Positions 9,669-21,341 of a stretch of 64,000 nt of DNA are shown here, in pieces (within the stretch, counting starts at the first letter, position 1; every line of letters starts with the position of its first letter). The notes beneath the pieces are model-generated. The model saw only the letters and a program-made list of their open reading frames with translations. It had not been told where the DNA came from and searched no databases. The DNA is from Sarcocystis neurona. Its lineage: Eukaryota > Apicomplexa > Conoidasida > Eucoccidiorida > Sarcocystidae. The translations under genes and the position numbers were made by a program. Location of the stretch: NCBI GenBank assembly GCA_000727475.1, contig KL647291.1:1863527-1927526 (forward strand). The letters run 5' to 3'.

Positions 9669-12600
9669 ATGCATACGTGCGCTCCTTCTCCTCTGTGTGC
9701 TGCTGCTGTTGCGAGGGCCCCAGCTGCCATTGCGCAGCGTTCCAGTACTATTCGTGGAACACTTACCAAGGAGCTCATGGACAAGCAGTCAGTCCTTTTC
9801 CCTGTAGGTGGCCCAGTAGCTCAGGCGCGGCAGGTCCCGGGCTTTCTGAGATGTACACTGTTTAGATGTGAACAGTTGCAGGTGGCTACAGCTAATCTCT
9901 GCATACGTAGGCTGTTCGTAAAGAAGCAGGCCCGTGCACATGGCTGGGAAAACCAGGCAGAAAATTTCTCGCTAGAGAAGGTGTGTGCTAAACGTGACTC
10001 CGCGCAGTCACAGACTGGCAGCGGAATCACTGATTTAGAGGCGTTCATTTGTGTGTATGTATATATATAGGTAAAATAGATTAGAATTGTATGAGGCATT
10101 GTTCCAATTTGTAGATGGTATTAGACACATATACGTATAGTTGTTCGCATGTAGTATTGAGAGAAATTTACAAAAATGTATCTGCGCGGCGCACCATCTC
10201 TCTCCTCTCTCTCTATATATATATACATACATATGAATATATACGTGAAGGGGAGGTCCATATCGAGGTCTCGTCTGCCTATGGAAATGAATGTTTATAT
10301 GTCTCTCAACGAATCTCTAAGCAAATATATACTTAGGGACGTATACGCGTGAGACGACCGCATATACAGCGCTTCATGTTCGTCCATGTACTTTCAAAGC
10401 ATCACCGCGTACGGCGAATTTTTCAAACGCTTTTAACTGCGGTTTGTAGAGGTCTCAATTAAAGAAACAGACGAGCGGAACTTTATCTACTGGCCCAGTG
10501 TCCGTGTATATTAGCTAAGCACACATATATGTATATATATATATATGTATTCAGAGAGAGAGAGAGAGAAAGATAGAGAGAAATGTATGTATATTTGTGT
10601 CGGTAGATTTGCTAGAAAGAGAGGCAAATGTAAGACTAGATAGAGAGCCATATCAATTTTTTGAGTCCAACCTGTATTGCTACTGCGTTTCCGAGATATC
10701 GTCTGCGTTGCTGTCGCGACATCATCGGCGGGCGTGGCCTGAGTGCAGGGAACGACGAACGACTTTTCATCTGCTGATGCTGCTGCTGCTGCTTCTGTTT
10801 AGCTTTGCGGCTTTGCTGCCTAACTGTCGACAACAGCTCTGCTCCACTTCTCTTTTCGGCTGCCGCCAGCGCTGTCCCCCCTCTCTCATCCAGTGTCACC
10901 CTCGGTACCATGCCAAGAGGCCGCGTGCTGCCGGTTCCTACAGGTCCTTCTTCCTCGTCTGCTGCTGCTCCTCCCCGACAGCATGTGCCGCTGTCGCTCC
11001 TGCTCTGTTGCTTCTGACGTCTCCCGGTATTCGACGCTGCAACAGCAGCTACTGCTGCTTCTGCTTAACAAGGGAGGCTTTTTCTCGCCTGCGCCAGCTG
11101 CCACCGTGCTGGCGGCTCCTCCTCGTCAGCAACACTGCGCCTGCAGCGCTGCCAGTCTCGCTGCTGTCATATGCAAAGATGCCTTCTGTGCGCCCCCCGC
11201 TACTGCAGCAGCTGCTGTTCCCCTGCCATCCTGCACTGCACGACTTCAATAGGAGAAACAGTTTGTTCTATGATCCGTGCCGAATTCCGTTCACCTCTGT
11301 CTCTGCGGCCGCTTTTGCTGCTTGCTTTTGTTCTTGCTGCGCACTCAGGTCTGCTGATGCTGCCACTTGTGCCGGGTGCATCTCTGTTCTTTCAGCTGCC
11401 GCTGCTCGTCGTTTGCGTCACGTGTTTCACCCCATTCTTTTTCTCTTTCTCCTTCGCCTGATTCCTCTCTGGGTGTGAGCATCTCCAAGAGCGTCCTTTT
11501 GCTTCCTTTCGTGCTGCCCCTCCAGTGTTCACTTCCTGTGCAGTGTTTATTGGGTAGCTCCTGGTGCATTTGTAGCTGCTGTCCTCGAGTGTTGGTCACC
11601 CCGTTGCCTCTACTTCTGTCCAACTGCATCTGTGCTCGCAGCTGCTGCTGTTGGATAGTGCTGGAGGTCGCCTCCCTGCCTTGGCAACTGCGCCTTCTCC
11701 TGCTTTCTCTTCTGCTGGTTCTGCTGCTGCCCCTCTTGGTGTTGCTTCTGCTGACGCTCCTGCTGTACATCCTTCCGTCGTCGTTTTTGTGCTGTTCTTT
11801 GCCGTTGCTGCTGCCTCTCCCGCTGCTAACTCTGCTGCTGCGCTCCCTCTGCTTATTCGTCCCCATGCCGCTCTCCTCCTGCTTATTCATCGTCACGCCG
11901 CTCTTTCTGAGGCTGTGGGCTGGGCGTCGGCGATGAAGCTGCCGCTGTCGCTGCTTTTGTCCTGCGATACTATCCTCCACGCTGCTGCAGCGTGTCTATA
12001 CACCGTCGAAAGAAATTCAAATGAGAACGGCAGAACTGGAGATTCTTGCCAAGGCTCTGGTGGTGCTACGATCCAACGTCCGTCTTGGGATTCTCCGCGT
12101 GAATGAGTTCTATCAATTGATGGCTGGAAGGGCGCAAGAGAGAAGCGGTAGGCACAGAGAACGGGTAGGCTTCTTCTCTCGGCCTGAGAGAACCCGGAGG
12201 CAGAGAATTCTTCCGCTTAGTGCAGGTGCACCGGCATAGCCGAAGAAAAAGAAACGAAAGATCCTGGCGCCGGTACTGCTATGTTGCCGGTACTGCTGCG
12301 CGGCCGCTACTGTTCAAGCGAAAGGAAATCCCGCCGGTTTCTACCCTCCTGTACATATGTGTGTGTACGCGTATAGAGAGACACACAGGATGAACGAGAC
12401 AGTCACAGAGACAAGGTTAAAGCGTTACAGCGGGAGAGAAGTTGAGAGAAGAGAAATGTTGCAGACGAACCAAGGGGAGGACGAAGCGTGCTGCCGCGAG
12501 AAGCGTACCCGCTTAAAGTGGCAGAAAAAGGAACAAGGACGAAAGGTCCTTAATTCCTGCGTTTAGGGGAAGCCAATGCACAAAGGCAGGAGAAAACGTT

Positions 12601-15600
12601 AGCCTCTGTCTATTTATATCCGCACGGAAATGCTCGGCTACACGAAGAAAGAGAAGAAGAGGACGAAGTAGAAGATGAAGAAGAAGAACGATCCCGCAGA
12701 TACTTCAACCGACACAGGAGAGGAAGAAGGTGAAAAACTCTGCAAACCCGTCCGAGGCTGCCGAGAAGAAGAATAGGGGCAAAACGTTTTTTTTGTTCTC
12801 TAGAACTGGCTGCAAGAACGAAACCTGTGCTTGTGACTCTTGTGAGAAGGCGACCCAAAAGTGTAGAAGAAGGATCCGTTTCCGTTTGTTCTTTAGAATT
12901 AGCGTTGGTCGGGGGGGCGGGCAGCTTCACGCTGCTCTGTGCGAGGTTACCTCAGGAAAGTATGTAGAGAAAAAAAGCGCCGGTGCTCTTACTAGTTTTT
13001 TGCACTGACGGAAGGAAGTAAAGAGTGCAGGAGGAATTCCGTCCGTAATCGCTGCCGCAGCGAAAAGAGAACGCAGCAGACGGACACAGAGGGAAGTAAA
13101 AGAGAAGAATGGAAAGCTTCGGTGAAACTGCAACAAGAAGGCAGAAGACGTGCAGAGAAAAAGGCTCTTTGGACGTTGTTCCCGAAGGGCTGCAGTGCCC
13201 CTAAAGCAGGAGAGAGAACGCGTTTTCAGTCTTCCTCTAACGCAAGAGAGAAAAGTCAAGAATAGTCCTTTCTTTAGAATTCCCGCCCCGCGGGGCCGCC
13301 GTAGCTGCGCACGGCTGAAAAGGTCGCAGAGGGACGCCTCTTCCAGTTTTCTTGTCTCCTGTCTGGAGTCTAGTGGTAGTCATTCTTCAAAAGATTGCAA
13401 CGAGAAGGAGCCAAAGAATGAGAGGAACAGACGTAGCTAGGTCTGTGCCTACATAGGTTAGGAGGGCAGAAGAGTTACATATGTTCCTGTATATCTGCAC
13501 GCAGGCATATATATATACACATATATATGTGTTTGTGTGTGGAAAAGTAAAGCGGCTACATACAGCTACAAGGCGCTTGTTCGAAGCTTGCGCATCGGGG
13601 TGGACAGTGGGGTGATATACACGTGCATCTCTCCATACCAAAAGAGTTCCTGCCTGTGTCTCTAGCTACACGTTGCCCCCCTACAGATGAGCGTGTCCAC
13701 ACGTGTGGACCCGGCACATGTCTATATATATAAATATATAAAAATATATGTATATATATATGCGAGTAGAGAGACAGGGGGGAGAGCTGCGCAGCGGAGA
13801 GGGAGCGATACAGATCAATCTACAGATAAAGATGTGTATACGTACACACAAAAATAACTGCAGACACAGGGATCCCTAAGGGTAAAGGTATATATGTATA
13901 TGCGTGTGGTGTGTGTACATATATCGTTGGAAGTATAAACAGGTATATATATATATAAGCACACATATGTAAATGTATATTTTTGTACAGGTGTGTGTAT
14001 GTTTGTATGTGTGAGCATGTGTGTGGGATATACCCGTCAACTAAATATGTGAAGAAAATAGCTACCGGTAATAATATACGTAGAGAAATTTACGCAAGCC
14101 CTTCTCCAAAGTTGAACTTGTCTATGTGTTGCACATTTCTACAAGAAAAAGTTGGTGTCTTTCTATAAGGATACTAGACATATATGTGTATACGAAGATA
14201 CATAGACGCATATATATAGATATATATATGTACACATGCGTATATGTACGCGTGTCTACCTATCTAGGTAGATAGGCGCATATATATATATATAAAGATA
14301 TATATATATACATGTGGATGTACGTACATCGATAGATGCATATATATATATATATACACGTACATATGCGTATGTGTAGATAGATAGATACACATGGTAG
14401 GTAGATCGGCGCATATATATATATATATATATTTGGGTATACGTACATCGATAAATGCATATATATATACATATATATACATATGCGTATGTGTACATGA
14501 TTAGTTGCACACGTATATGTATATATATATACATATAGAAAGTCGTTTGTTTTGAAGAGCAAGGAGGAGGTGTAAAAATCTACGGACGTGTGCCACGCAA
14601 GGCAGAACCTACCTCGACATAGCGTCGATGTACGCACGTCTATGAGGATTCTTATGTATCGGCGTCTCTATCTTTACTCTGAGCTTGTGCATTTATACTA
14701 CATATAGACAGATAAACGCAAAAGCAGAAAAGCACCAAATATCTGGAAGAAAAAACACGCGAAGTAGGGAGGACCCTCCTGATAGACCCGCGCCCTCTTG
14801 CACAACTCGACTTCTTTGTCAAAAATGAGCGTGTCTACGTCTGCTGAGGAGAATCCAGGTCGCAATTAGTGTCACGTGTACACATGCAGGCGCATACGTA
14901 CAGAGAGAGAAGAAGAGAGAGAGTGCTGGAGAATTTGAACCTGAACTTCTACGTGGGCGTGTGCCTGCACGACGTTCTACCTGGGACATCAGGCATACGT
15001 GTACGCATGTGTTCCCTTGTATCTATCTGCACGCATATACACACATATACACATCCGTACGTATACGTGTAAGTGTGTAACAGACATAAAGCTTCTCCGC
15101 TAGGTCATGTCCCAGCGAGCGAAAACGGCTGCGTGAAGGTGCTTGATGCCACCCTTCTTCCTTTCTGCGAAAGCAGCCAACCTGCTACTGGCTCAATTGA
15201 TCAGTTTCGTCTGGCGTGGTTGCTGATGCTGCCCCTTCTGCTGCGGCTGCGGTTACTGCTGCTGCTGCTGACGCTTCTTCTGTCGTCGCAGTGACTGCTG
15301 TTGCTGATTCTTCTTCTCCTCCCGCACTGCTGCGGGTCGTGTTGTTGCCCGGCGGCTGCTGTGCTGCCGCTGCGAGGCACGCATTGCACGGTTGCTGCTG
15401 CTGCTGCGTCTCTGTGTCTGTGTGTGTGTGTGCACCTGCGCGTGGCCCGCGCCGATGCAGCGGCCTTTCGCGACCGTCTCAGCACCATGAGGGACCACCA
15501 GAACGACTTGCTGGCGGCAGCAATGATGAATACGCTCGCAGAGCAGGCAGCAGCAAAGGTGCATTTGTCTGCCGAACTCGACAGGGCGGAGGTGGCGCAG

Positions 15601-16625
15601 GTCTATGCAGTGAAATTCACCCAAGTGAAGGTCGCCGTGCAGGCTTGCGAGCAGCACTTCACAGCGGTAGGAAGCAGTTCTCTCGCCCCTCTCTCCGGCT
15701 CCCAAAAGTCGAACAAGCGCTTATTTATACCCCCTCAGAAGCTATAACCAGCGAAGGTCGACAGTACCACAACAACGCCTCCATCCTACATATGCAGACC
15801 TAGTTACACGCGTATATATATATATATAGATAGAGAGAGATAGATAGAGAGAAGTACACAACATTCGATCGCGTCCCATATATATATATATACATATAGA
15901 TATACATATGTACATATGGGTCCCACACGGATATGGACTCTCTTTGGTGATTGCGGCATGTGCATTCCACTTATCGAGGCAACCGTACGAAGCGGTGTCT
16001 CTGCGAACTACTTCTGGAGCACATTATGGAAATACTATACGCCCGCAATGATATTCCCATTCTCCTTTTGCGCGACCGTGGAGTATGACGTGCACTATCT
16101 GTGTGTGTCTCTTTCTTTCTTTCTGTTTCTCCTTCACGCGCAGCGCGACGCCCCTGTGATCGTCTTCTAAAGTGCAGTATAGAAACTTTGTACACGCGCA
16201 GTGATATTCCCATTCTCTTCTTGTGAGCAAATCTGGAGAAGGACGCGCACCTCTTTGTTTGTCTCCCACGCCCTTCGTCTTTCTCCCTCCCTCTCTTTCT
16301 CTTCCCCTTCGCCTTCTTCGTCTTTTTCCTTTCTCCCCTCTCTCTCTCGCTGCAGTTATATACCTGAGCATTTGGGTGTCCCACTACATGTGCACGTCCA
16401 TGGCAGTGCCTCTCTTCCTCCGTGCAGGGCGTCCTCAGAGATCCAAGCAGAGGCGTATTTCTGCGAAATGAGTCGAAGTTAGAGAGGAAGCAGCAGAACC
16501 CGTACGCAGACGTGGCTTCGTACGACTGTCTCAATACAAGGAACATATATACAGCAGCCGAAGCAGTCGTTCATATAACTGTAGGTATCCGTGTATGTAT
16601 GTATATATATATATGTGTATAGATG

Positions 16626-16656
<31 letters not shown>

Positions 16657-18258
16657 GTAGATATCTGTCATTGCTATAGGTGTATATATATATAGGAATA
16701 TATGTGTATATATATATATATATATATGTCTGTGTCATTGCTATACGTATGTATGTATATATATATATATACATAGGAATGTATGTATATGGATACATAT
16801 ATATATATATATATATGTAGATGTGTGTGTCATTGCTATGCGTATATATATATATGTAGATGTATGTGTCATTGCTATACGTATATATATATAGGTATAT
16901 ACTTGTGTATATATATATATATATATATCATTGTGTCCCCGCTAAGATCCACACACATCTGCATATATATATATATATTTATTCATTCATTCACCTAAGC
17001 GTATATATGTAAATTCCACGGACGTTCTGCAAACATTAGTGCGTAGAGGGAGAGATAGGCACTTATACAGGTATCCATGCAGCTATACACACACGCCTAC
17101 ATGTAAACGTACGCAAAGACATGTCCCCCTTTCTTTATACCGCTTATGCTTGTGTATGGAGTTGTCAAGTACAGAGAAATCTACACTAGTGTGCAGTTAC
17201 GTATGTTTTTCTTTCCCTGCGTAGAAACGAATGTACGTTTCCAGGATTGTTACGTATATGGAGACGCCCACTTCTTTCTGTGAGCCCTCCACACAGCGTA
17301 GAAGTAGGGCAAATTTTTGTGCGCGTACAAAGTCACAGACTCTCAGGGCACTGTTCTTCTATTTCTTTGTTTGATGTTTTTCCACAGGCTCCGTTGCTAC
17401 ATGTATCTGCGCGTAAATATAAGCGTATCCAAACGTAGACCTTCCGCGGAAGGAACTTCATATATGTGTGTGCACGTATACGTGTAGGAGAGCAGTTTGA
17501 ATTATATGTGTATAAATTTATATACTAGTAAATCGATATACGCATATATCCACTGAAAGAGTGTAACATATGTAAATTTGTACACGACTACATGAAGGGA
17601 CTTTCTATACGTAGACGTGTTTATGTCTGCATTTGTCCTTGGTGCGACATATATTTGATGTAGGGGCTGCCTTCTAGACGTCATGCAGAGAGTGTTCGTT
17701 GTTGTCCGCAGCAGAAGGCTCGAAAGGAGGCAATCACGTACGCCGGTTATAATCAGCAGGAACAGGTTGTCGTTTTCTCTTTCGCTATTCCTTCGTTGCC
17801 CCGCTGCAGGTCGCATCGTTTTTTTCCGTCCATTGCTGCTTGACTCGTTGGTCTTTGCTGTCTCCTCGAGCTCCTCTCCGCAGATAAAAGTATCCCTGGG
17901 GGAACTGTTGAAACACAAGCGCCGCTGGGAGCAGGAGGTGCAGTCGTTTTTGTCTCGTCTCGCAGAGACAGCGGAACAGCGTGAACAACTGTTGCTGCAG
18001 CAATACCTGGAAAAGGCGCAGAGGCTTCTGCAGACCAAGCTGGAAGAACTTTCCCTCGTTCAGCGCGTCCCAAGAGCCGACGTGCAGTATTTCTCTCTGC
18101 TGCTGACGCAGACTGCTTCCACTTTCTTCTCCAAGCATGTCGTGGTCGCCGACCTCAGCACTCTGCTCAATACGCCCAAGGCCCGCGCCACTGCTCACGA
18201 ACTTGCTGCAATGATGCTCAACCACCTCCGCTCCGTAAACAAAAAGTGGAAACTGTAG
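9669..18258 (+). CDS. hypothetical helical/coiled-coil protein, 4 exons
   Basis: Four exons join in phase: 9669-9803, 11991-12147, 15461-15666 and 17884-18258 (TAG), giving about 290 aa. Borders are canonical: donors GTAGGT, GTAGGC and GTAGGA, and acceptors CTGCTGCAG, GATGCAG and TCCGCAG. Intron phases are 0, 1 and 0. The last exon has G/C-rich third codon positions, as expected of real coding sequence here. The protein is almost entirely helical. Residues about 165-225 are rich in Leu, Gln, Glu, Arg and Lys with heptad-like spacing (for example [15 protein letters not shown]), and the chain ends VNKKWKL. There is no membrane span and no catalytic motif. The start is uncertain: ATG 9669 (or 9627 in frame) lies before an alternative acceptor at 9723/9737, so an upstream exon may be missing. 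The family was not recognised; a structural or organelle-associated protein is only a guess. Confidence 0.68.
9804..11990 (+). other. intron 1 of the coiled-coil gene
   Basis: 2.2 kb. It holds TA arrays (10045-10070, 10200-10240, 10525-10550), a GA run at about 10552-10580, and from about 10770 to the acceptor an almost continuous CT/CTG-rich tract on the sense strand. That tract creates a spurious 293-codon Cys/Leu/Ser-rich frame (10597-11478). No coding evidence was found apart from this artefact. Confidence 0.6.
12148..15460 (+). other. intron 2 of the coiled-coil gene
   Basis: 3.3 kb. A purine-rich stretch (about 12370-13430, interspersed) is followed by TA arrays from 13500 onward. About 240 bp of CTG-rich sequence on the sense strand precedes the acceptor at 15460. 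Short open frames occur but none has convincing borders. Confidence 0.6.
14200..14545. repeat. TA-rich minisatellite, unit about 120 bp
   Basis: Two diverged copies of a composite unit: a core ACGTACATCGATA-(A/G)-ATGC, a long (TA)n arm, and an ACATATGCGTATGTGTA segment. The core recurs near 14324 and 14440. A second pair of GCGCATATATAT blocks is at about 14274 and 14408. It lies inside an intron of the coiled-coil gene. Confidence 0.6.
15667..17883 (+). other. intron 3 of the coiled-coil gene
   Basis: 2.2 kb. It contains a roughly 154-bp diverged duplication (GATATTCCCATTCTC at about 16050 and 16204), a CT-rich run (16240-16350), the TA minisatellite at 16600-16940, and a T/C-rich stretch before the acceptor at 17883. 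An open segment at 16430-16582 has splice-like borders and a length divisible by three, so an extra in-frame exon cannot be excluded. Confidence 0.55.
16590..16990. repeat. minisatellite with TGTCATTGCTAT core and TA arms
   Basis: The 12-base core TGTCATTGCTAT occurs four times, at 16666, 16733, 16829 and 16867. The copies are separated by (TA)n arms of varying length and short GTAGATGTGTG-like spacers. Unit length varies (67, 96 and 38 bp) because the TA arms expand and contract while the core stays fixed. Confidence 0.8.
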
Positions 18259-18261
18259 GCC

Positions 18262-19560
18262 CGCGGAGGAAGCGGAAATGCAGGTGGACAGGAAGAGATA
18301 GCGAAGAGAGCAGATAGGAATGGGAGGAGGAATAGAAACACAAGAAGACAGAGACGGGGAGAGAGCGGAGAGGAAAGGGAAAGAAAAAGACAGGGAGGGG
18401 AAGTCAAGGGGAACGACAGAGAGAAAGAAAAAGACAAGAACGGAGAAGAAGCTCCCACGTCGACAGCGTCCCTGCAGTGCACACGGAGCCGGAGTGCTGA
18501 GCAGTTGAGAAGAACTGAAAGACAAAAAGGAGGGAAACCAACGGAAACCAAAAGGGCAGGGAGGAAGATAGGGAGAGAGAGCACGGGAGAAAGAAACTGC
18601 AAGAAAATCCTCCTCGACATTCGCGAACAGCCTCTACGCGAGACACAAGGCCAAAATATGCCAGCCGGAGGGACGGTGCGGGAAGGGCAGAGGGCGAGCG
18701 AGAGAGAGAGCAGGGAAAAAGTTAGAAAAAAGGATGCGGCCTCCACAACAGAATCAGCAGACTAGGTGCAGACAACTGAGCAGAAGACTGCTGTGTAGAT
18801 GTGACGGAACACACAGAGCCTTAGAGCGAAAAAAAAAGGCAGACAAAGAAGTTTGTTCTTCTTTACAACATACACGGCGAAAGCGTCTACTCACACTCGT
18901 GGAACGGTGCGTGCAAAGGGGGAGGCAGAGAGACGAAAAAAGGTGAAGTCAGCAAGAAATGGACTGCTGCAGAAAGAGGTAGAGAGAGACCATATGGAAC
19001 CTGCTGGCCAGGGAGAGAGCATAAAGTGAAAGATACAACGAGATGGAGGGGAAAAGAGGGGATAGAGGAGAAAAGCCAGAGGGGGAGCAAGAGAGAGAGA
19101 AGAGGGAGAGAGGACGACAGAGGACGAGAAACAGGAGAGAGACACAAGCTACACCAGTGGAGAGCAAGCAGCGTAGAGAATAGAAAGCGACAGAAGAGGG
19201 GATGGTAGAAGAGCAAGGATAAGACACGCCAACAGGGACGTGCGTTCCGAAGAAGAGGATAGAGAGAGGAACGACAGCAGAGAGAGAAACGCTGACGCGT
19301 GGAAGAGGTGAACAGAAAAGAAGGAAGAGCAGGCCGAGAACGGGAAGGCGTTTATGCGACGCAGTTGGGAAGAAGAGGAAGGAAAGGGCAGGGAAAGGCC
19401 CCAGGTGAAAATCGTCTTCACAGGCTCACTCGTCCTACGCAGATAGAACAAGAAAGGGAAACGTGTGTGGAGCAGAGGAAAGGAAAACCACATACACGAA
19501 AAGTTTTTGGAGTGCTCATTCACAAAAAGGCAGGGAGAAGAGAAGGACACTGTAAATTTC
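18262..19560 (+). repeat. 1.3-kb purine-rich block
   Basis: Begins just after the stop codon of the coiled-coil gene. The plus strand is overwhelmingly A and G (GAGAGA, GGAGGA, GAAAAAG runs) with few pyrimidines. It may be the 3' untranslated region and downstream flank, or a triplex-forming tract. The many open frames here on both strands are compositional artefacts. Confidence 0.7.
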
Positions 19561-19719
19561 TTCACCTAAATATACAATCTTGAAAAGAGAGAGATACTTT
19601 TCGTTATGTGTAGACCTGGTGAAGATGTGCGTGGAAGAGAGTCGAAGAGAAGAAGCGAGTTCTCTCCATTTTTGGTGTGCGAAATGTGCGCGTTGGAGAG
19701 GACAGGGAAGGAAAAAGAA

Positions 19720-20010
19720 TTTCTTCAAAGAGAAGCGCAGCTGTTGCGTCTTCTGTAGGGAGAATTGTAAATGATTGCTTCTCTGTAGTTGTTTGTGGAC
19801 GCATATACGTGTTTGTGGCCAGGAACACCGCAGTAGGCAGCAGCAGCAGCGGCGTATGAAGAACTATACGTGACTGCTGTTCTGTATTTTTGCACACGTG
19901 TAGATACGTGTCTATGGCTACAAACACCAGCCAAATAGGCAGCAGTAGCAGCGTATGGAGGAAAATACTTGACCGCTTCTCTGTACGTATGTGTACGTGT
20001 CGAGAACTGC
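19720..20010. repeat. 99-bp minisatellite
   Basis: A start block of the type GA(T/C)(T/C)GCTTCTCTGTA lies at 19773, 19872 (more diverged) and 19971, exactly 99 bp apart. Each is followed by a CACGTGT/ATACGTGT segment, an AACACC segment and GCAGCAGTAGCAGCGTATG. Because 99 is divisible by three, each frame reads a 33-residue repeat on the minus strand (for example YREAVKYFPPY, YRTAVTYSSSY, YREAIIYNSPY within the frame 19725-20249). No transcription evidence is visible. Confidence 0.75.
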
Positions 20011-21309
20011 ACACAGTATACACAGATGAGGGAGGCAGCACGCCACAGCACGTCAGCTTGGCGAGATAGATAGGCACAACACGGCAGAAGACAGAAGCGG
20101 AAATTAGTATGCATATAGCTATATATATGTCTGGAGTGGCTTCGTAGTAGCAGTAGTAATAGTAGGGTTACGGTCACGTACCAGTCTTCGAAGGGAGGGA
20201 AAACAGAACTGCACCTGTTTCCGCACTCAAGCGTGTAGTATTCGAGCAAAAGAAAATCCGCGCGGCTGCAGGGCGAGACCTGTAGTGCAGCCGATATCCA
20301 GTGCAGAGGTTATCGCGCACGACTGCTGCTATTCTTAGCAGCGTCTCTGCACATGTGTGGGGAACCTATACATATAGTCTTCACGTGTATGTCCGTGCGT
20401 GTATACGTATATACCTGTTTATATATATATATATATATGTAGAGGGTGGGAGAGTGAGAGAGAGGTTGACGCGCATGAGTAGCTGCCGTCAGAAGGCGTG
20501 TGGGGAATTGGAAAGAAGAAGAGGGGGGAGGGACGAGTCGGGTGGGAAGCAACAGCATTAGTAGCAGGTGACGCTACCCAGAAGGACAAGCGTTAAGCAG
20601 TCGAGAGAGTCACTGATGTACAGTCAAAAAACCAAAGATACACGCAGAGACAAGGGCGGAGAGACAGAGAGAGGAGGAGACAGCTACACAGACACAGGGA
20701 GAAAAGAAGGAGGAGGTAGATAGAGCGAGAAAGGAGGAAGGAGCGATTCGCAGATAGATGTTAAGGGCACATAAGAGTTTTATCTGTATGAATGTATAGA
20801 CGGTGAGAGAGGTAATTAGCAGAGCGATCGGCCAAAAGGAAGAGAGATAAAAAGAGACCGAAAGACAGAATAGGGAAGCGTCAGATACGGGCCGGTGGAG
20901 TTCCGTTCACAAAAGCGCACAGACGATCACGGCCGGCTAACTAGGTATAGAGGAAGAAATGTATTTCTACATATTTTAAGGTTAGACGAGGAGAGGTGAA
21001 AGCAGGGGAGCAGCTGTACAGAAACCGGCGGCAATACGCAGAGAAATACACGTATCTTCTCGACTTCTAGAGGAATGTCTATATGGGTATACGAACACTA
21101 CCCTCTGACCACTAAATGAACACGATGATGTTCAGAGCATTGCAAATTTTCACTTGTGGCTCTTTGCGTATAAACGTGAATGCGTAGGTGTACATATATA
21201 TATATATGTGTACGTGTACACATGCACATGCACACGTATATACCTATACATATGTGTATATTATGTGTATGCACGCGTGAATGTGTGAACGCATGTGTGT
21301 GGGTGTGTG

Positions 21310-21341
<32 letters not shown>

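Noticed and set aside
16430..16582. Possible in-frame cassette exon of the coiled-coil gene (reads [17 protein letters not shown])
   Set aside because: Borders are good and the length is divisible by three, but it would interrupt a continuous helical region; left out of the gene model for lack of transcript support.
17785..18525. 246-codon minus frame opposite the last exon of the coiled-coil gene, with a perfect pyrimidine acceptor at 18255
   Set aside because: The plus frame has in-phase partner exons, G/C-rich third positions and a natural stop; the antisense frame has no partner exons.
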